From NCBI GenBank assembly GCA_003563755.1, contig PWUB01000090.1:1-8625 (forward strand): a stretch of 8,625 nt of DNA, written 5' to 3'. This DNA comes from Clostridia bacterium. Lineage in GTDB: Bacteria > Bacillota_E > SLMV01 > PUMD01. Position 1 is the first letter of the stretch. Each line of letters opens with the position of its first letter. The position numbers and the translations under genes were made by a program. This document shows positions 1 to 5,701 of the stretch, piece by piece. The notes beneath the pieces were generated by a model. That model ran no database searches and had not been told where the DNA came from. It saw only the letters and a program-made list of their open reading frames with translations.

Positions 1-2
1 CC

Positions 3-896
3 TTCATCCGCGCCATCCGGTGCCGGGGGCACCCCGGTGCTGCTTTCAGGATTGCCCTGGCAGTCGCCCTGGTAGCGGCGACCGCGTATTTCGCTGCTCT
101 CCATTTGATAGGCGGCGGTCACGCCGTGGGAACCCTCGGTTTCACCGCGGATCCTGAGCCTCTCGAGTTCGTGTGGAGCGACCCCGACGAACCCTACCTG
201 GTGCGCATGAGAGACGAACTCGGCCTGCAGGACATTATCATCGACGCCGATGACGATTTTCATGCTGTCCAGCTTGTCTCCGCCTGGGTGCACGGACTCT
301 GGGATCACCACGGCACGAATCAGCCCACACGCAACGATCCCATCTCCATAGTGCGGGAGGTGGAGGACGGTGGGCGCTTTCGGTGCGTGGAGTACTCAAT
401 AGTGATCCACGGAGCCCTCAACTCCCTGGGTATTCCCACGCGCATGCTGCACTTGAAGACCCACGACGCTGAGACGCGGGAGAGCGGGGCAGGGCACGTG
501 GTCGTGGAGGCCTACCTTCGGGATGCGGGTAGGTGGGTGATGATTGACAGTCAGTTCGATGCCATCCCTCTGTTGCAGGGCGAACCAATCAACGCGGTAC
601 AGCTGCAAAAGGCCCTGGCCGAGGGATCACCGGGTCTGAGTATAACCTCCATTTGCAACGGTGGCTTCTTTGCAGAGCACGCGCGCAGGATTTTCTACCT
701 GAACTGGATAGGCCAGTACCTGTACTTCTTCGACGTTCCCTTCGACAATCGGGTGGCCACCGAGGACCGGTCTCATCTGCGCCTGATGCTGGTTCCCCTT
801 GAAGCTGAGCCACCGCAGGTATTCCAGCAGAAATGGCCCATCGGTGACATGGTGCACACCCACTCCGTCCGCGCGTTCTACCCCCGGCCCCGGTGA
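3..896 (+). CDS. Transglutaminase-like membrane-anchored protein, 5' partial
   Basis: The reading frame is open from the left edge to the TGA at 894-896, so the true start probably lies outside the window. A TTG at 105 is in frame, but starting there would cut off an obvious hydrophobic segment (about residues 15-36 of the visible part, rich in Ala/Leu/Val and preceded by several Arg). That segment looks like a signal anchor or uncleaved signal peptide. Downstream are the three landmarks of the transglutaminase-like (papain-fold) superfamily: Cys in FRCVEYS (codon 384-386), His in GAGHVVVEAYL about 37 residues later, and Asp in WVMIDSQFD about 17 residues after that. The Cys-His-Asp order and spacing fit an active fold. 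The domain most likely sits outside the membrane, where relatives act as cysteine proteases or transglutaminases or in cell-surface polysaccharide systems. The substrate cannot be told. The gene is followed by 146 bp without a gene, so it seems to end its transcription unit. Confidence 0.72.
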   Translation, partial: FIRAIRCRGHPGAAFRIALAVALVAATAYFAALHLIGGGHAVGTLGFTADPEPLEFVWSDPDEPYLVRMRDELGLQDIIIDADDDFHAVQLVSAWVHGLWDHHGTNQPTRNDPISIVREVEDGGRFRCVEYSIVIHGALNSLGIPTRMLHLKTHDAETRESGAGHVVVEAYLRDAGRWVMIDSQFDAIPLLQGEPINAVQLQKALAEGSPGLSITSICNGGFFAEHARRIFYLNWIGQYLYFFDVPFDNRVATEDRSHLRLMLVPLEAEPPQVFQQKWPIGDMVHTHSVRAFYPRPR

Positions 897-1008
897 CAGT
901 TTTGGCCCTCCGTACCCGGGCTCGCCCATGCTCGGGACATGGATCCTAGCGGTGCCGTGGGCGCCCTGGAGCCGGTGTCATCCGCGACTCAGGGCCCCCC
1001 GGATGCGG

Positions 1009-1014
1009 TATAAT
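1009..1014 (+). promoter_or_regulatory. Probable -10 element of the rlmD-queG promoter
   Basis: A perfect TATAAT lies 28 bp before the rlmD ATG, in a gap that is otherwise GC-rich. No good -35 hexamer is seen at 16-18 bp upstream (the 17-bp position reads gactca). Transcription would start near 1021 and leave a leader of about 22 nt carrying the SD. This is the only promoter-like site seen for the rlmD-queG pair. Confidence 0.5.
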
Positions 1015-1042
1015 GATGTTGGAAGAAGGGCCGAGGTGAACT

Positions 1043-2365
1043 ATGAAGAGACCGGTGGCTCCCCGAGACAGAATCAGGGTGACAGTCGATGACATAGGGC
1101 ACGCCGGGGACGGGGTGGCGCGCTACCAGGACTACGTTCTGTTCGTGCCCGAAACCGCACCGGGCGATGAGGTCGAGGTGGAGGTGTCGTCCGTTGGCAG
1201 GTCCTTCGGCCGTGCCGAGGTGCGACGACTGCTGCAAGCATCACCCGGCCGGGCTGTGCCGCGGTGTCAGCACTACGGGGACTGCGGCGGATGTCAGCTG
1301 CAGCACCTGGACTACGACCTGGAGCTCGAGCACAAGAGACGGTGGGTTCAGGGTGCCATCGAGAGGATCGGCGGGATGTCAGACGTGCAGGTGGACCCGG
1401 TGCTATCGGTGGGCGAGCCCTACGGTTACCGTGAGCGGACGCGCTTCGGCGTGAGTTCGGACGGGGGCGGCGCCACGGTCGGTTTTTACCGACGGGGAAC
1501 CAACCAGCTGGTGGACATCGAGCGCTGTGAGATACAGGTCGAACGAAATAACCGGGTGCTTGGACGCGTGAGGTCCGCCCTTCGCGACTGTGGGGACGGT
1601 GTCCTGGCCCCGGTGCGGGAACTGGTGATCCGAACGGCCGGCGATGACAGCCTGGTCGTGTTCACCCTCGGGGATCGGGGTTGGCCCGAAGGGCGAGAGC
1701 TGTCCGCTGAGCTGATGAGGGACATTCCCGAGATATCGGGTGTAGTGTGCGGGGGTGATGGGGGAGAGTATGCCACCCTGGCGGGAGACGACCGCCTGTA
1801 CTTCGAGTTTGAGGGCCTGAGGCTGAGATCTTCGGCCACCGCCTTCACCCAGGTGAGCGAGGATGGAGCCAGGATCCTCTACCACACGGTACTGGAGCAG
1901 GCCGGGTTCAGGCAGGACGACACGGTGTGTGATCTCTTTTCCGGTATCGGGGTCCTGACCGCCATGATCGCGCGAGAAGTCCGGAGAGTCTTCGGGGTGG
2001 ACATGGATCCCGCTGCAGTTTCGGATGCACGGTTCAATGCCTTGCGCAACGCTCTCGGCAATGTTTTTCACATCTGTGCTGAGGCCTCGGAGGGGCTCTG
2101 TGCCGTTCACCGCGATCCCGGCCGCATCCAGGTAGTGGTGATGGATCCCCCCAGGAGCGGGTGTACCGAGGAGCTTCTCGATGCCCTGTCAGAGGTGAAG
2201 CCCCGCCGCGTGGTCTACGTATCGTGTGACTCCGCAACGTGGAGCCGTGATGTGAGCCGCATGGTGCGCTCGGGCTGGACCCTGGGCCGGGTGATTCCCG
2301 TCGACCTGTTCCCCCGAACCGCCAACGTGGAGATAGTTTCGGTCCTCGATGCCCCTCACGGGTGA
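1043..2365 (+). CDS. rlmD: 23S rRNA (uracil-5-)-methyltransferase, RlmD/RumA type
   Basis: SAM-dependent enzyme that makes 5-methyluridine in 23S rRNA (U1939-type site in RlmD). At 440 aa it is close to the 433 aa of E. coli RlmD. A TRAM RNA-binding domain occupies about residues 8-66. The 4Fe-4S cluster ligands are Cys75, Cys81, Cys84 (C-X5-C-X2-C) and Cys162, which marks the RlmD/RlmCD branch and not TrmA. The Rossmann methyltransferase domain shows the SAM motif DLFSGIGVLT (297-306), DPPRSG (368-373), catalytic Cys395 in YVSCDSATWSRD and the likely catalytic base Glu430 in the C-terminal FPRTANVEIV motif. The ATG at 1043 has a good SD, GAGGTGA at 1033-1039. The stop codon lies just before queG, indicating co-transcription. 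Gram-positive relatives (RlmCD) can methylate two uridines, so exact site specificity (m5U1939, m5U747 or both) is not settled by sequence. Confidence 0.93.
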   Translation: MKRPVAPRDRIRVTVDDIGHAGDGVARYQDYVLFVPETAPGDEVEVEVSSVGRSFGRAEVRRLLQASPGRAVPRCQHYGDCGGCQLQHLDYDLELEHKRRWVQGAIERIGGMSDVQVDPVLSVGEPYGYRERTRFGVSSDGGGATVGFYRRGTNQLVDIERCEIQVERNNRVLGRVRSALRDCGDGVLAPVRELVIRTAGDDSLVVFTLGDRGWPEGRELSAELMRDIPEISGVVCGGDGGEYATLAGDDRLYFEFEGLRLRSSATAFTQVSEDGARILYHTVLEQAGFRQDDTVCDLFSGIGVLTAMIAREVRRVFGVDMDPAAVSDARFNALRNALGNVFHICAEASEGLCAVHRDPGRIQVVVMDPPRSGCTEELLDALSEVKPRRVVYVSCDSATWSRDVSRMVRSGWTLGRVIPVDLFPRTANVEIVSVLDAPHG

Positions 2366-2371
2366 CTGGGC

Positions 2372-2376
2372 GGGAG
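2372..2376 (+). promoter_or_regulatory. Shine-Dalgarno site that decides the queG start
   Basis: GGGAG (with AAGG right after it) ends 6 nt before the GTG at 2383. The alternative GTG at 2362, which overlaps the rlmD stop, has no SD-like sequence in front of it. The GTG at 2383 is therefore preferred. Confidence 0.6.
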
Positions 2377-2382
2377 AAGGGT

Positions 2383-3498
2383 GTGAGCTCATTGACCGAT
2401 GGTGTCGACAGGCTATCGTGGGCGGTCATGCCGGCGGATAGGATGCCCAGGGTCGCCGAGCGGCTGGAGTGGCGTCGGCTTTTGGGGTGGGGGCCTCCTT
2501 TCGTGCCCCACCACGCCGAGGAGCGTGCCGATCCATCTGCCGTGCTGCCGGGAGCAAGGAGCGTTGTCGCCGTGGCAGCCCCCTACTGGCATCCCCGGGA
2601 GCGGGATGATGAAGCCGGGGCCATTGTGTCCAGGAGCACCTGGGGCAGGGACTACCACGAGGTCCTGCCGCCGCTGATCCACCGGCTCTTGGCGAGGCTG
2701 GCCGGTGAGAATGCAGCCTCCCGGGCCCATATCCAGGTGGATTCCGGTCCTCTCGAGGAGAGGGCCGTGGCGGTGAGAGCAGGGCTGGGTTACCAGGGGG
2801 CAAATGGCAGCGTCTATGTTCCCCCGTACGGTTCGTGGGTGTTCTTGGGCGCCGCCGTGACAGATGTCTGCCTGCCGCCCCGGGTGAATCCGGGTATGAC
2901 CGGTCCAGCCCGGGACTGCTCCGAATGTGCAAGGTGTGTGTCTGCATGCCCGACGAAGGCCCTGTTTGCACCCTACCGGGTCAATCCGCACCGATGCCTG
3001 TCGTATCTGACCCAGAAGCGGGGTTTTGTCCCCGTGGCCATGAGGAGGGCCATGGGATCCCGGCTGTACGGCTGCGATACCTGCCAGCAGGCCTGTTGCC
3101 AAAATCGAGACCCCGGCGAAGGCCTGAAGGCGTTCCTACCGGACGCCGTCGACAGCGAACCCGACCCGGCGGGGCTGCTGCAGATGTCAAATCGCCAGTT
3201 CGTCGATACATGGGGGTCGAAGGCTGCCGGATGGAGGGGGCGCCGTACTCTTCAGCGAAACGCTCTCATCGTATTGGCAAATACCGGTGATTATAGGGAC
3301 CTGCCCCTTCTGCAGAGGATGCTGGATGATGCCCGTCCAGTGATCAGAGGTTTTGCCGCGTGGGCTTTAGGTGAGATCCTCCGTCGCGAGGGCGCCCAGG
3401 ATCACGGGGGCATCCAGGAGGCACTCGCGACCCTGGCCGAGGTTGATGGCAGCGAAGAGGTGCGCAGGGAATCCCGCCGCGCCCTGCAGGACCTGTGA
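2383..3498 (+). CDS. queG: Epoxyqueuosine reductase QueG
   Basis: Cobalamin- and Fe-S-dependent reductase that performs the last step of queuosine synthesis, epoxyqueuosine to queuosine at position 34 of tRNAs for Tyr, His, Asn and Asp. With the GTG at 2383 the protein has 371 aa (378 aa from the GTG at 2362). The proposed catalytic Asp lies in the VDSGP motif (residue 120), followed by GLGYQGAN and YGSWVFLG, typical of the cobalamin-binding core. Two 4Fe-4S clusters are shown by C-X2-C-X2-C-X3-CP (Cys179, 182, 185, 189), Cys205 in RCLSYLTQKRG, and CDTCQQAC (Cys231, 234, 238). The C-terminal 80 residues carry a HEAT/PBS-lyase-like repeat (NALIVLANTGD, then VIRGFAAWALGE) thought to help bind tRNA. 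Oddities: a short N-terminus, and ACCQN where most QueG proteins have a Cys-Pro after the last ligand. It is the second gene of the rlmD operon, and both genes modify RNA of the translation machinery. Confidence 0.92.
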   Translation: MSSLTDGVDRLSWAVMPADRMPRVAERLEWRRLLGWGPPFVPHHAEERADPSAVLPGARSVVAVAAPYWHPRERDDEAGAIVSRSTWGRDYHEVLPPLIHRLLARLAGENAASRAHIQVDSGPLEERAVAVRAGLGYQGANGSVYVPPYGSWVFLGAAVTDVCLPPRVNPGMTGPARDCSECARCVSACPTKALFAPYRVNPHRCLSYLTQKRGFVPVAMRRAMGSRLYGCDTCQQACCQNRDPGEGLKAFLPDAVDSEPDPAGLLQMSNRQFVDTWGSKAAGWRGRRTLQRNALIVLANTGDYRDLPLLQRMLDDARPVIRGFAAWALGEILRREGAQDHGGIQEALATLAEVDGSEEVRRESRRALQDL

Positions 3499-3622
3499 AG
3501 GCTGCGCTTAGTATTGCTTAGCTTCTGACGCGCCAAAGCTCTTCTGCGCACGATGATGTGTTTAACATTGCTAAATGCGTTCGGAGTCTGAAGTCAAAAA
3601 TACTATAGGGGCGGCTTTTAGC

Positions 3623-3744
3623 ATCCCACACTAGAGGGAGAATGGGCATCCTCATCGAATATTATGAATCAGCAGCTGTAGTTGTCGCTTCAGTGAACCC
3701 TATCAGTGCGCCTACCAGATTATGCAGGCGGTGGAGTGTGGGAT
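3623..3744. repeat. Inverted repeat, 10-bp arms
   Basis: The left arm at 3623-3632 (ATCCCACACT) is the exact reverse complement of the right arm at 3735-3744 (AGTGTGGGAT). The enclosed spacer is 102 bp. No flanking direct repeat that would mark a transposition target site is visible. A chance match of this size in a 400-bp region is uncommon but possible. Confidence 0.4.
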
Positions 3745-3851
3745 TATCCGGTGCCGGTCCGCGTTTTAGGCTCGAAACTTTGGGGGTACATTATAGGAGT
3801 CACCCGGCGTCCGCGGGGCGCGTTTCCGACCTGCGGTCCGGCCGCTCAAAA

Positions 3852-3860
3852 TGATATAAT
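3852..3860 (+). promoter_or_regulatory. Extended -10 promoter of the Ycf35/Ycf46-type operon
   Basis: TGATATAAT is a perfect extended -10 (TG, one base, TATAAT) placed 44 bp before the first ATG of the operon. There is no good -35 at 16-18 bp, which fits the known ability of extended -10 promoters to work without one. Transcription would begin near 3867, giving a leader of about 38 nt with the SD GGGAGGG at 3890-3896. Confidence 0.6.
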
Positions 3861-3904
3861 GACCAGTAGCACTTTACGGAAGTGAATCCGGGAGGGCTCA
3901 AACT

Positions 3905-4720
3905 ATGGCAATTATCGTGGTGGGCGTGAGCGTGATCATCCTCCTGACGTATCTGTCGGTTGATTACGTCCTCACGCGGTACCATCACACCCGCAAATCC
4001 CTGATGGTTCTGGGTGTCGAGGCAGCCGTCTGCCTCCTGCTCGGCCTGTTCTTGGGTTTCGGGCTGGCCGAGCTGGCCTGGTACTATAACTTGGCGTTCA
4101 CATTGCTGATAGTCCTGCCGGCGTTTTCGGTGCTGTCTCTCGTGACAGTTGAGACGTGGCACCGTCTGAAGCAGGGCGAGACGGATTCTGAGATCGGCGC
4201 TATGAGGCAGCGTATGCAGGATCTGCAGGATCAATCCGATCGCCTCACCTGGCAGATCGACAACCTGCAACGGAGAAAGAAGAACCTGGAGCGGGAGCAC
4301 GATGAGGATCTGTTCCGCCAGCGAAAGCTGGAGAACGAGATTCACCGGTGGCAGAGTGGCTCCGGGATGGAGAGAATCCGCAGCCTCAGGGTCGAGGCGT
4401 GGTCAGAGGAGCTTTCGGATCTCTCCGACGGTGAGCTGGCTCAGCAGCGGCAGCAACTCCAGGATCAGGTCTCAAGTGATGATATCGAGGCCGATCGGGA
4501 GGAATCACTGCGCGTTCGCCTGGCCCTCATCGATCTGGAGCATCTGCAGCGGAGGATGGCAGAGCCCAATAAGAAGATCAAGACCATAAAGGGTGAACTG
4601 GAAGACTGCCAGCGGCGCAAGGCGGATGTAGACTCGGAGATCAGGAACCTGGACCGCCAGATAAGAGCCTGGATCCAGGATCGCGGAACATCTACCGATA
4701 GGAAAATTGAACTGCGTTAA
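3905..4720 (+). CDS. Three-TM membrane protein with long C-terminal coiled coil
   Basis: I do not recognise a named family. The 271-aa protein begins with hydrophobic segments at about residues 2-18, 33-56 and 62-82. Charged residues between the first two (RYHHTRKS) and after the third (HRLKQGE) suggest, by the positive-inside rule, that the long C-terminal part is cytoplasmic. Residues from about 95 to 260 are highly charged, rich in Glu, Gln, Arg, Leu and Asp with heptad-like spacing, and look like a broken coiled coil with at least two helical stretches (about 95-150 and 170-260). The ATG has a strong SD (GGGAGGG at 3890-3896). It is the first gene after an extended -10 promoter and lies 60 bp before the Ycf35-like gene in the same direction, so it may serve as membrane anchor, scaffold or substrate for the downstream AAA+ protein. 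That role is inferred from position only. Confidence 0.8.
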   Translation: MAIIVVGVSVIILLTYLSVDYVLTRYHHTRKSLMVLGVEAAVCLLLGLFLGFGLAELAWYYNLAFTLLIVLPAFSVLSLVTVETWHRLKQGETDSEIGAMRQRMQDLQDQSDRLTWQIDNLQRRKKNLEREHDEDLFRQRKLENEIHRWQSGSGMERIRSLRVEAWSEELSDLSDGELAQQRQQLQDQVSSDDIEADREESLRVRLALIDLEHLQRRMAEPNKKIKTIKGELEDCQRRKADVDSEIRNLDRQIRAWIQDRGTSTDRKIELR

Positions 4721-4724
4721 TATT

Positions 4725-4784
4725 ATGATTTCGGGGGGTGACAAGCCTGGCGGGGGTAAAGAGGTCCGTCGGGCGATGATATGA
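4725..4784 (+). CDS. Possible 19-codon leader ORF coupled to the Ycf35-like gene
   Basis: An ATG at 4725 opens a 19-residue frame that ends in TGA at 4782-4784, overlapping the ATG of the next gene as ATGA. The predicted peptide is Gly/Lys/Arg-rich with no known motif. No clear SD precedes it. It is listed because the next gene has an unusually distant SD (AAAGAGG, about 16-17 nt away), so translational coupling could explain how that start is used. Equally it may be chance. Confidence 0.2.
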   Translation: MISGGDKPGGGKEVRRAMI

Positions 4785-5233
4785 GCCACATCAGCACTTA
4801 TACCACCAACCTGGAGTTGAATCCTATTAAGGGGCAGCGCGCCGCAGAGAACGAGAGATCGTGGCGGCTGTTCCGCGAGGCCCTGAGTGCCGTCGCGGAG
4901 GAGCACGGTGGGTACGTGAGTGATGCCATCACCAATTACTACGGGCATCAGCGTAAGTGTACCTTTTCCCTCATCGTTCCGCAGTTCCGTTACGGGCTGG
5001 GAGTCGACGTGGAGAAGGAGACGGGCAAGGTGTCCTTCGTGTACGACTCCTACGGCATCAAGGAGGAGGTCATCGAGAACCTCAAGGAGAGGGTGGTCCA
5101 GACCTTCACCACCCTGGCCGTCAGCGAGGCGCTCCAGGACCTCAACTATGATGTTGAATACGAGGAGCAGATGGAGGAAGAAGCAACCGCCAGGTCGGGT
5201 AAGCGGCAGGTGATGGTGAGAGGTGTTATGTGA
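4781..5233 (+). CDS. Ycf35-like (DUF1257) protein
   Basis: This 150-aa soluble protein resembles the DUF1257/Ycf35 family, first known from plastid and cyanobacterial genomes and without a settled function. Support: the characteristic MSHxST N-terminus, a central GKVSFVYDSYGIKEE stretch like the family's aromatic/Gly turn, and a C-terminal region (FTTLAVSEALQDLNYDVEYEE) matching the helix followed by an acidic tail. It has one Cys (60), no signal peptide and no membrane segment. The start is set by the family-like N-terminus, not by the SD, which is weak or distant. The gene ends in a TGATG overlap with the DUF2997 gene, so the two are translationally coupled. The company of DUF2997 and a Ycf46-like ATPase strengthens the call. 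It might be an adaptor or a subunit of that ATPase complex. It differs enough from plastid Ycf35 that a profile search is needed for certainty. Confidence 0.7.
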   Translation: MSHISTYTTNLELNPIKGQRAAENERSWRLFREALSAVAEEHGGYVSDAITNYYGHQRKCTFSLIVPQFRYGLGVDVEKETGKVSFVYDSYGIKEEVIENLKERVVQTFTTLAVSEALQDLNYDVEYEEQMEEEATARSGKRQVMVRGVM

Positions 5234-5463
5234 TGCCGCAGAAAATCGAGGTTGAGATCGGCCCCGACGGCAAGATCAAGATGGAGTTCATCGGGTTCGC
5301 CGGGGATGAGTGCTACGATGAGGCCGAACGCGTGCAGGGCATTCTGTCCGGCCTGGGGGTCAAGGCTGATGTTTTGAGCACTCACCGCAAGCCCGGTGGG
5401 CAGATCGAGGCCGAGCTGGGTGTGGATGAGGAGGATGCAGCCAAGATTCCCACCGAGAAATGA
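5233..5463 (+). CDS. DUF2997 family small protein
   Basis: A 76-aa protein with the DUF2997 pattern: an N-terminal strand-turn-strand (IEVEIGPDGKIKMEF), a GFAGDECYDEAE segment matching the family's G-x-x-G-x-x-C followed by a helix, then a second strand (VKADVLST). The single Cys27 is the family's conserved one. The ATG at 5233 overlaps the stop of the Ycf35-like gene (TGATG) and has the SD GAGAGGTG at 5218-5225. A GTG at 5230 would add only one residue. DUF2997 has no known biochemical role, but its genes often neighbour DUF1257 genes. The acidic tail (about residues 57-76) is looser and probably flexible. The next gene starts 9 bp after the stop and appears to code for a diverged copy of the same fold. 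Confidence 0.75.
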   Translation: MPQKIEVEIGPDGKIKMEFIGFAGDECYDEAERVQGILSGLGVKADVLSTHRKPGGQIEAELGVDEEDAAKIPTEK

Positions 5464-5472
5464 GGGAGGCCG

Positions 5473-5664
5473 ATGCACCCAGGAGAGGACCTGTTGAGGA
5501 GCCTGAGAGGGACCGAACGCAGCCTGCTTGAGGTGACCATAGATTCCGACGGGACCCTGTTGATATATGAAGCCTACTCCCAGGAGAGGGCCGACCGCCT
5601 GGTACAACGGTTGGCAGACCTGGGAGTCAGGGCTCGTGTTGTGTCATCCTCGCCGTGCGGCTGA
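5473..5664 (+). CDS. Small protein, probable diverged DUF2997 paralogue
   Basis: A 63-aa protein with a strong SD (GAGGGAGG at 5462-5469) starting 9 bp after the DUF2997 gene. Read by eye it matches that neighbour in order: EVTIDSDG against EVEIGPDG, then a charged helix, then LGVRARVVSS against LGVKADVLST. It lacks the GFAGDEC segment with the conserved Cys, though its C-terminal SSPCG supplies a different Cys. I infer a tandem duplication followed by divergence, so the unit would encode two related small subunits. A frame of the downstream ATPase overlaps it from 5567, but that gene's SD places its real start after this one. It is a real gene by spacing and SD. Its function is unknown. Confidence 0.65.
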   Translation: MHPGEDLLRSLRGTERSLLEVTIDSDGTLLIYEAYSQERADRLVQRLADLGVRARVVSSSPCG

Positions 5665-5683
5665 TGGGAAGTGTTGCTCAGAG

Positions 5684-5690
5684 AAGGAGG
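5684..5690 (+). promoter_or_regulatory. Shine-Dalgarno site that decides the Ycf46-like start
   Basis: AAGGAGG is a near-perfect SD ending 11 nt before the GTG at 5702. The upstream ATG at 5567 lies inside the preceding small gene and would force a 98-bp overlap. The ATG at 5717 is too far from the SD. Confidence 0.7.
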
Positions 5691-5701
5691 GACTCCTGTA
5701 C

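Larger units (their letters stand above)
3499..3904. other. 406-bp intergenic region, no convincing gene
   Basis: Nothing here looks like a protein gene. A 70-codon frame at 3642-3854 has a moderate SD (GAGGG at 3634), but its predicted product is Arg/Ser-rich and lacks any recognisable domain. I judge it non-coding. The first part is AT-richer than the flanking genes. Visible elements are a 10-bp perfect inverted repeat (3623-3632 and 3735-3744), TATAGG-type boxes near 3604 and 3792, and an extended -10 promoter at 3852-3860. No tRNA, rRNA, CRISPR array or clear terminator after queG was seen. It probably combines the end of the queG transcript with the control region of the next operon. A small RNA is possible but unproven. 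Confidence 0.55.

Noticed and set aside
926..942. Small hairpin (CCATG and CATGG) after the transglutaminase-like gene as a terminator
   Set aside because: The stem has only 5 bp and no U-run follows, which is too weak to call.
1403..2110. 235-codon minus-strand frame opposite rlmD
   Set aside because: It is a shadow of the strongly conserved rlmD frame, with no SD and a low-complexity product.
3520..3540. AGCTT/AAGCT stem after queG as a terminator
   Set aside because: A 5-bp stem with an 11-nt loop and no U-run. It does not differ from chance.
3623..3744. Inverted repeat as a miniature transposable element
   Set aside because: The arms are only 10 bp and no flanking target-site duplication is visible, so a mobile element cannot be supported. 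It is kept only as an inverted repeat.
3642..3854. 70-codon plus-strand frame with a moderate SD in the long intergenic region
   Set aside because: The predicted product is Arg/Ser-rich with no domain or fold pattern, and the frame runs into the promoter region. It looks like chance read-through of non-coding DNA.
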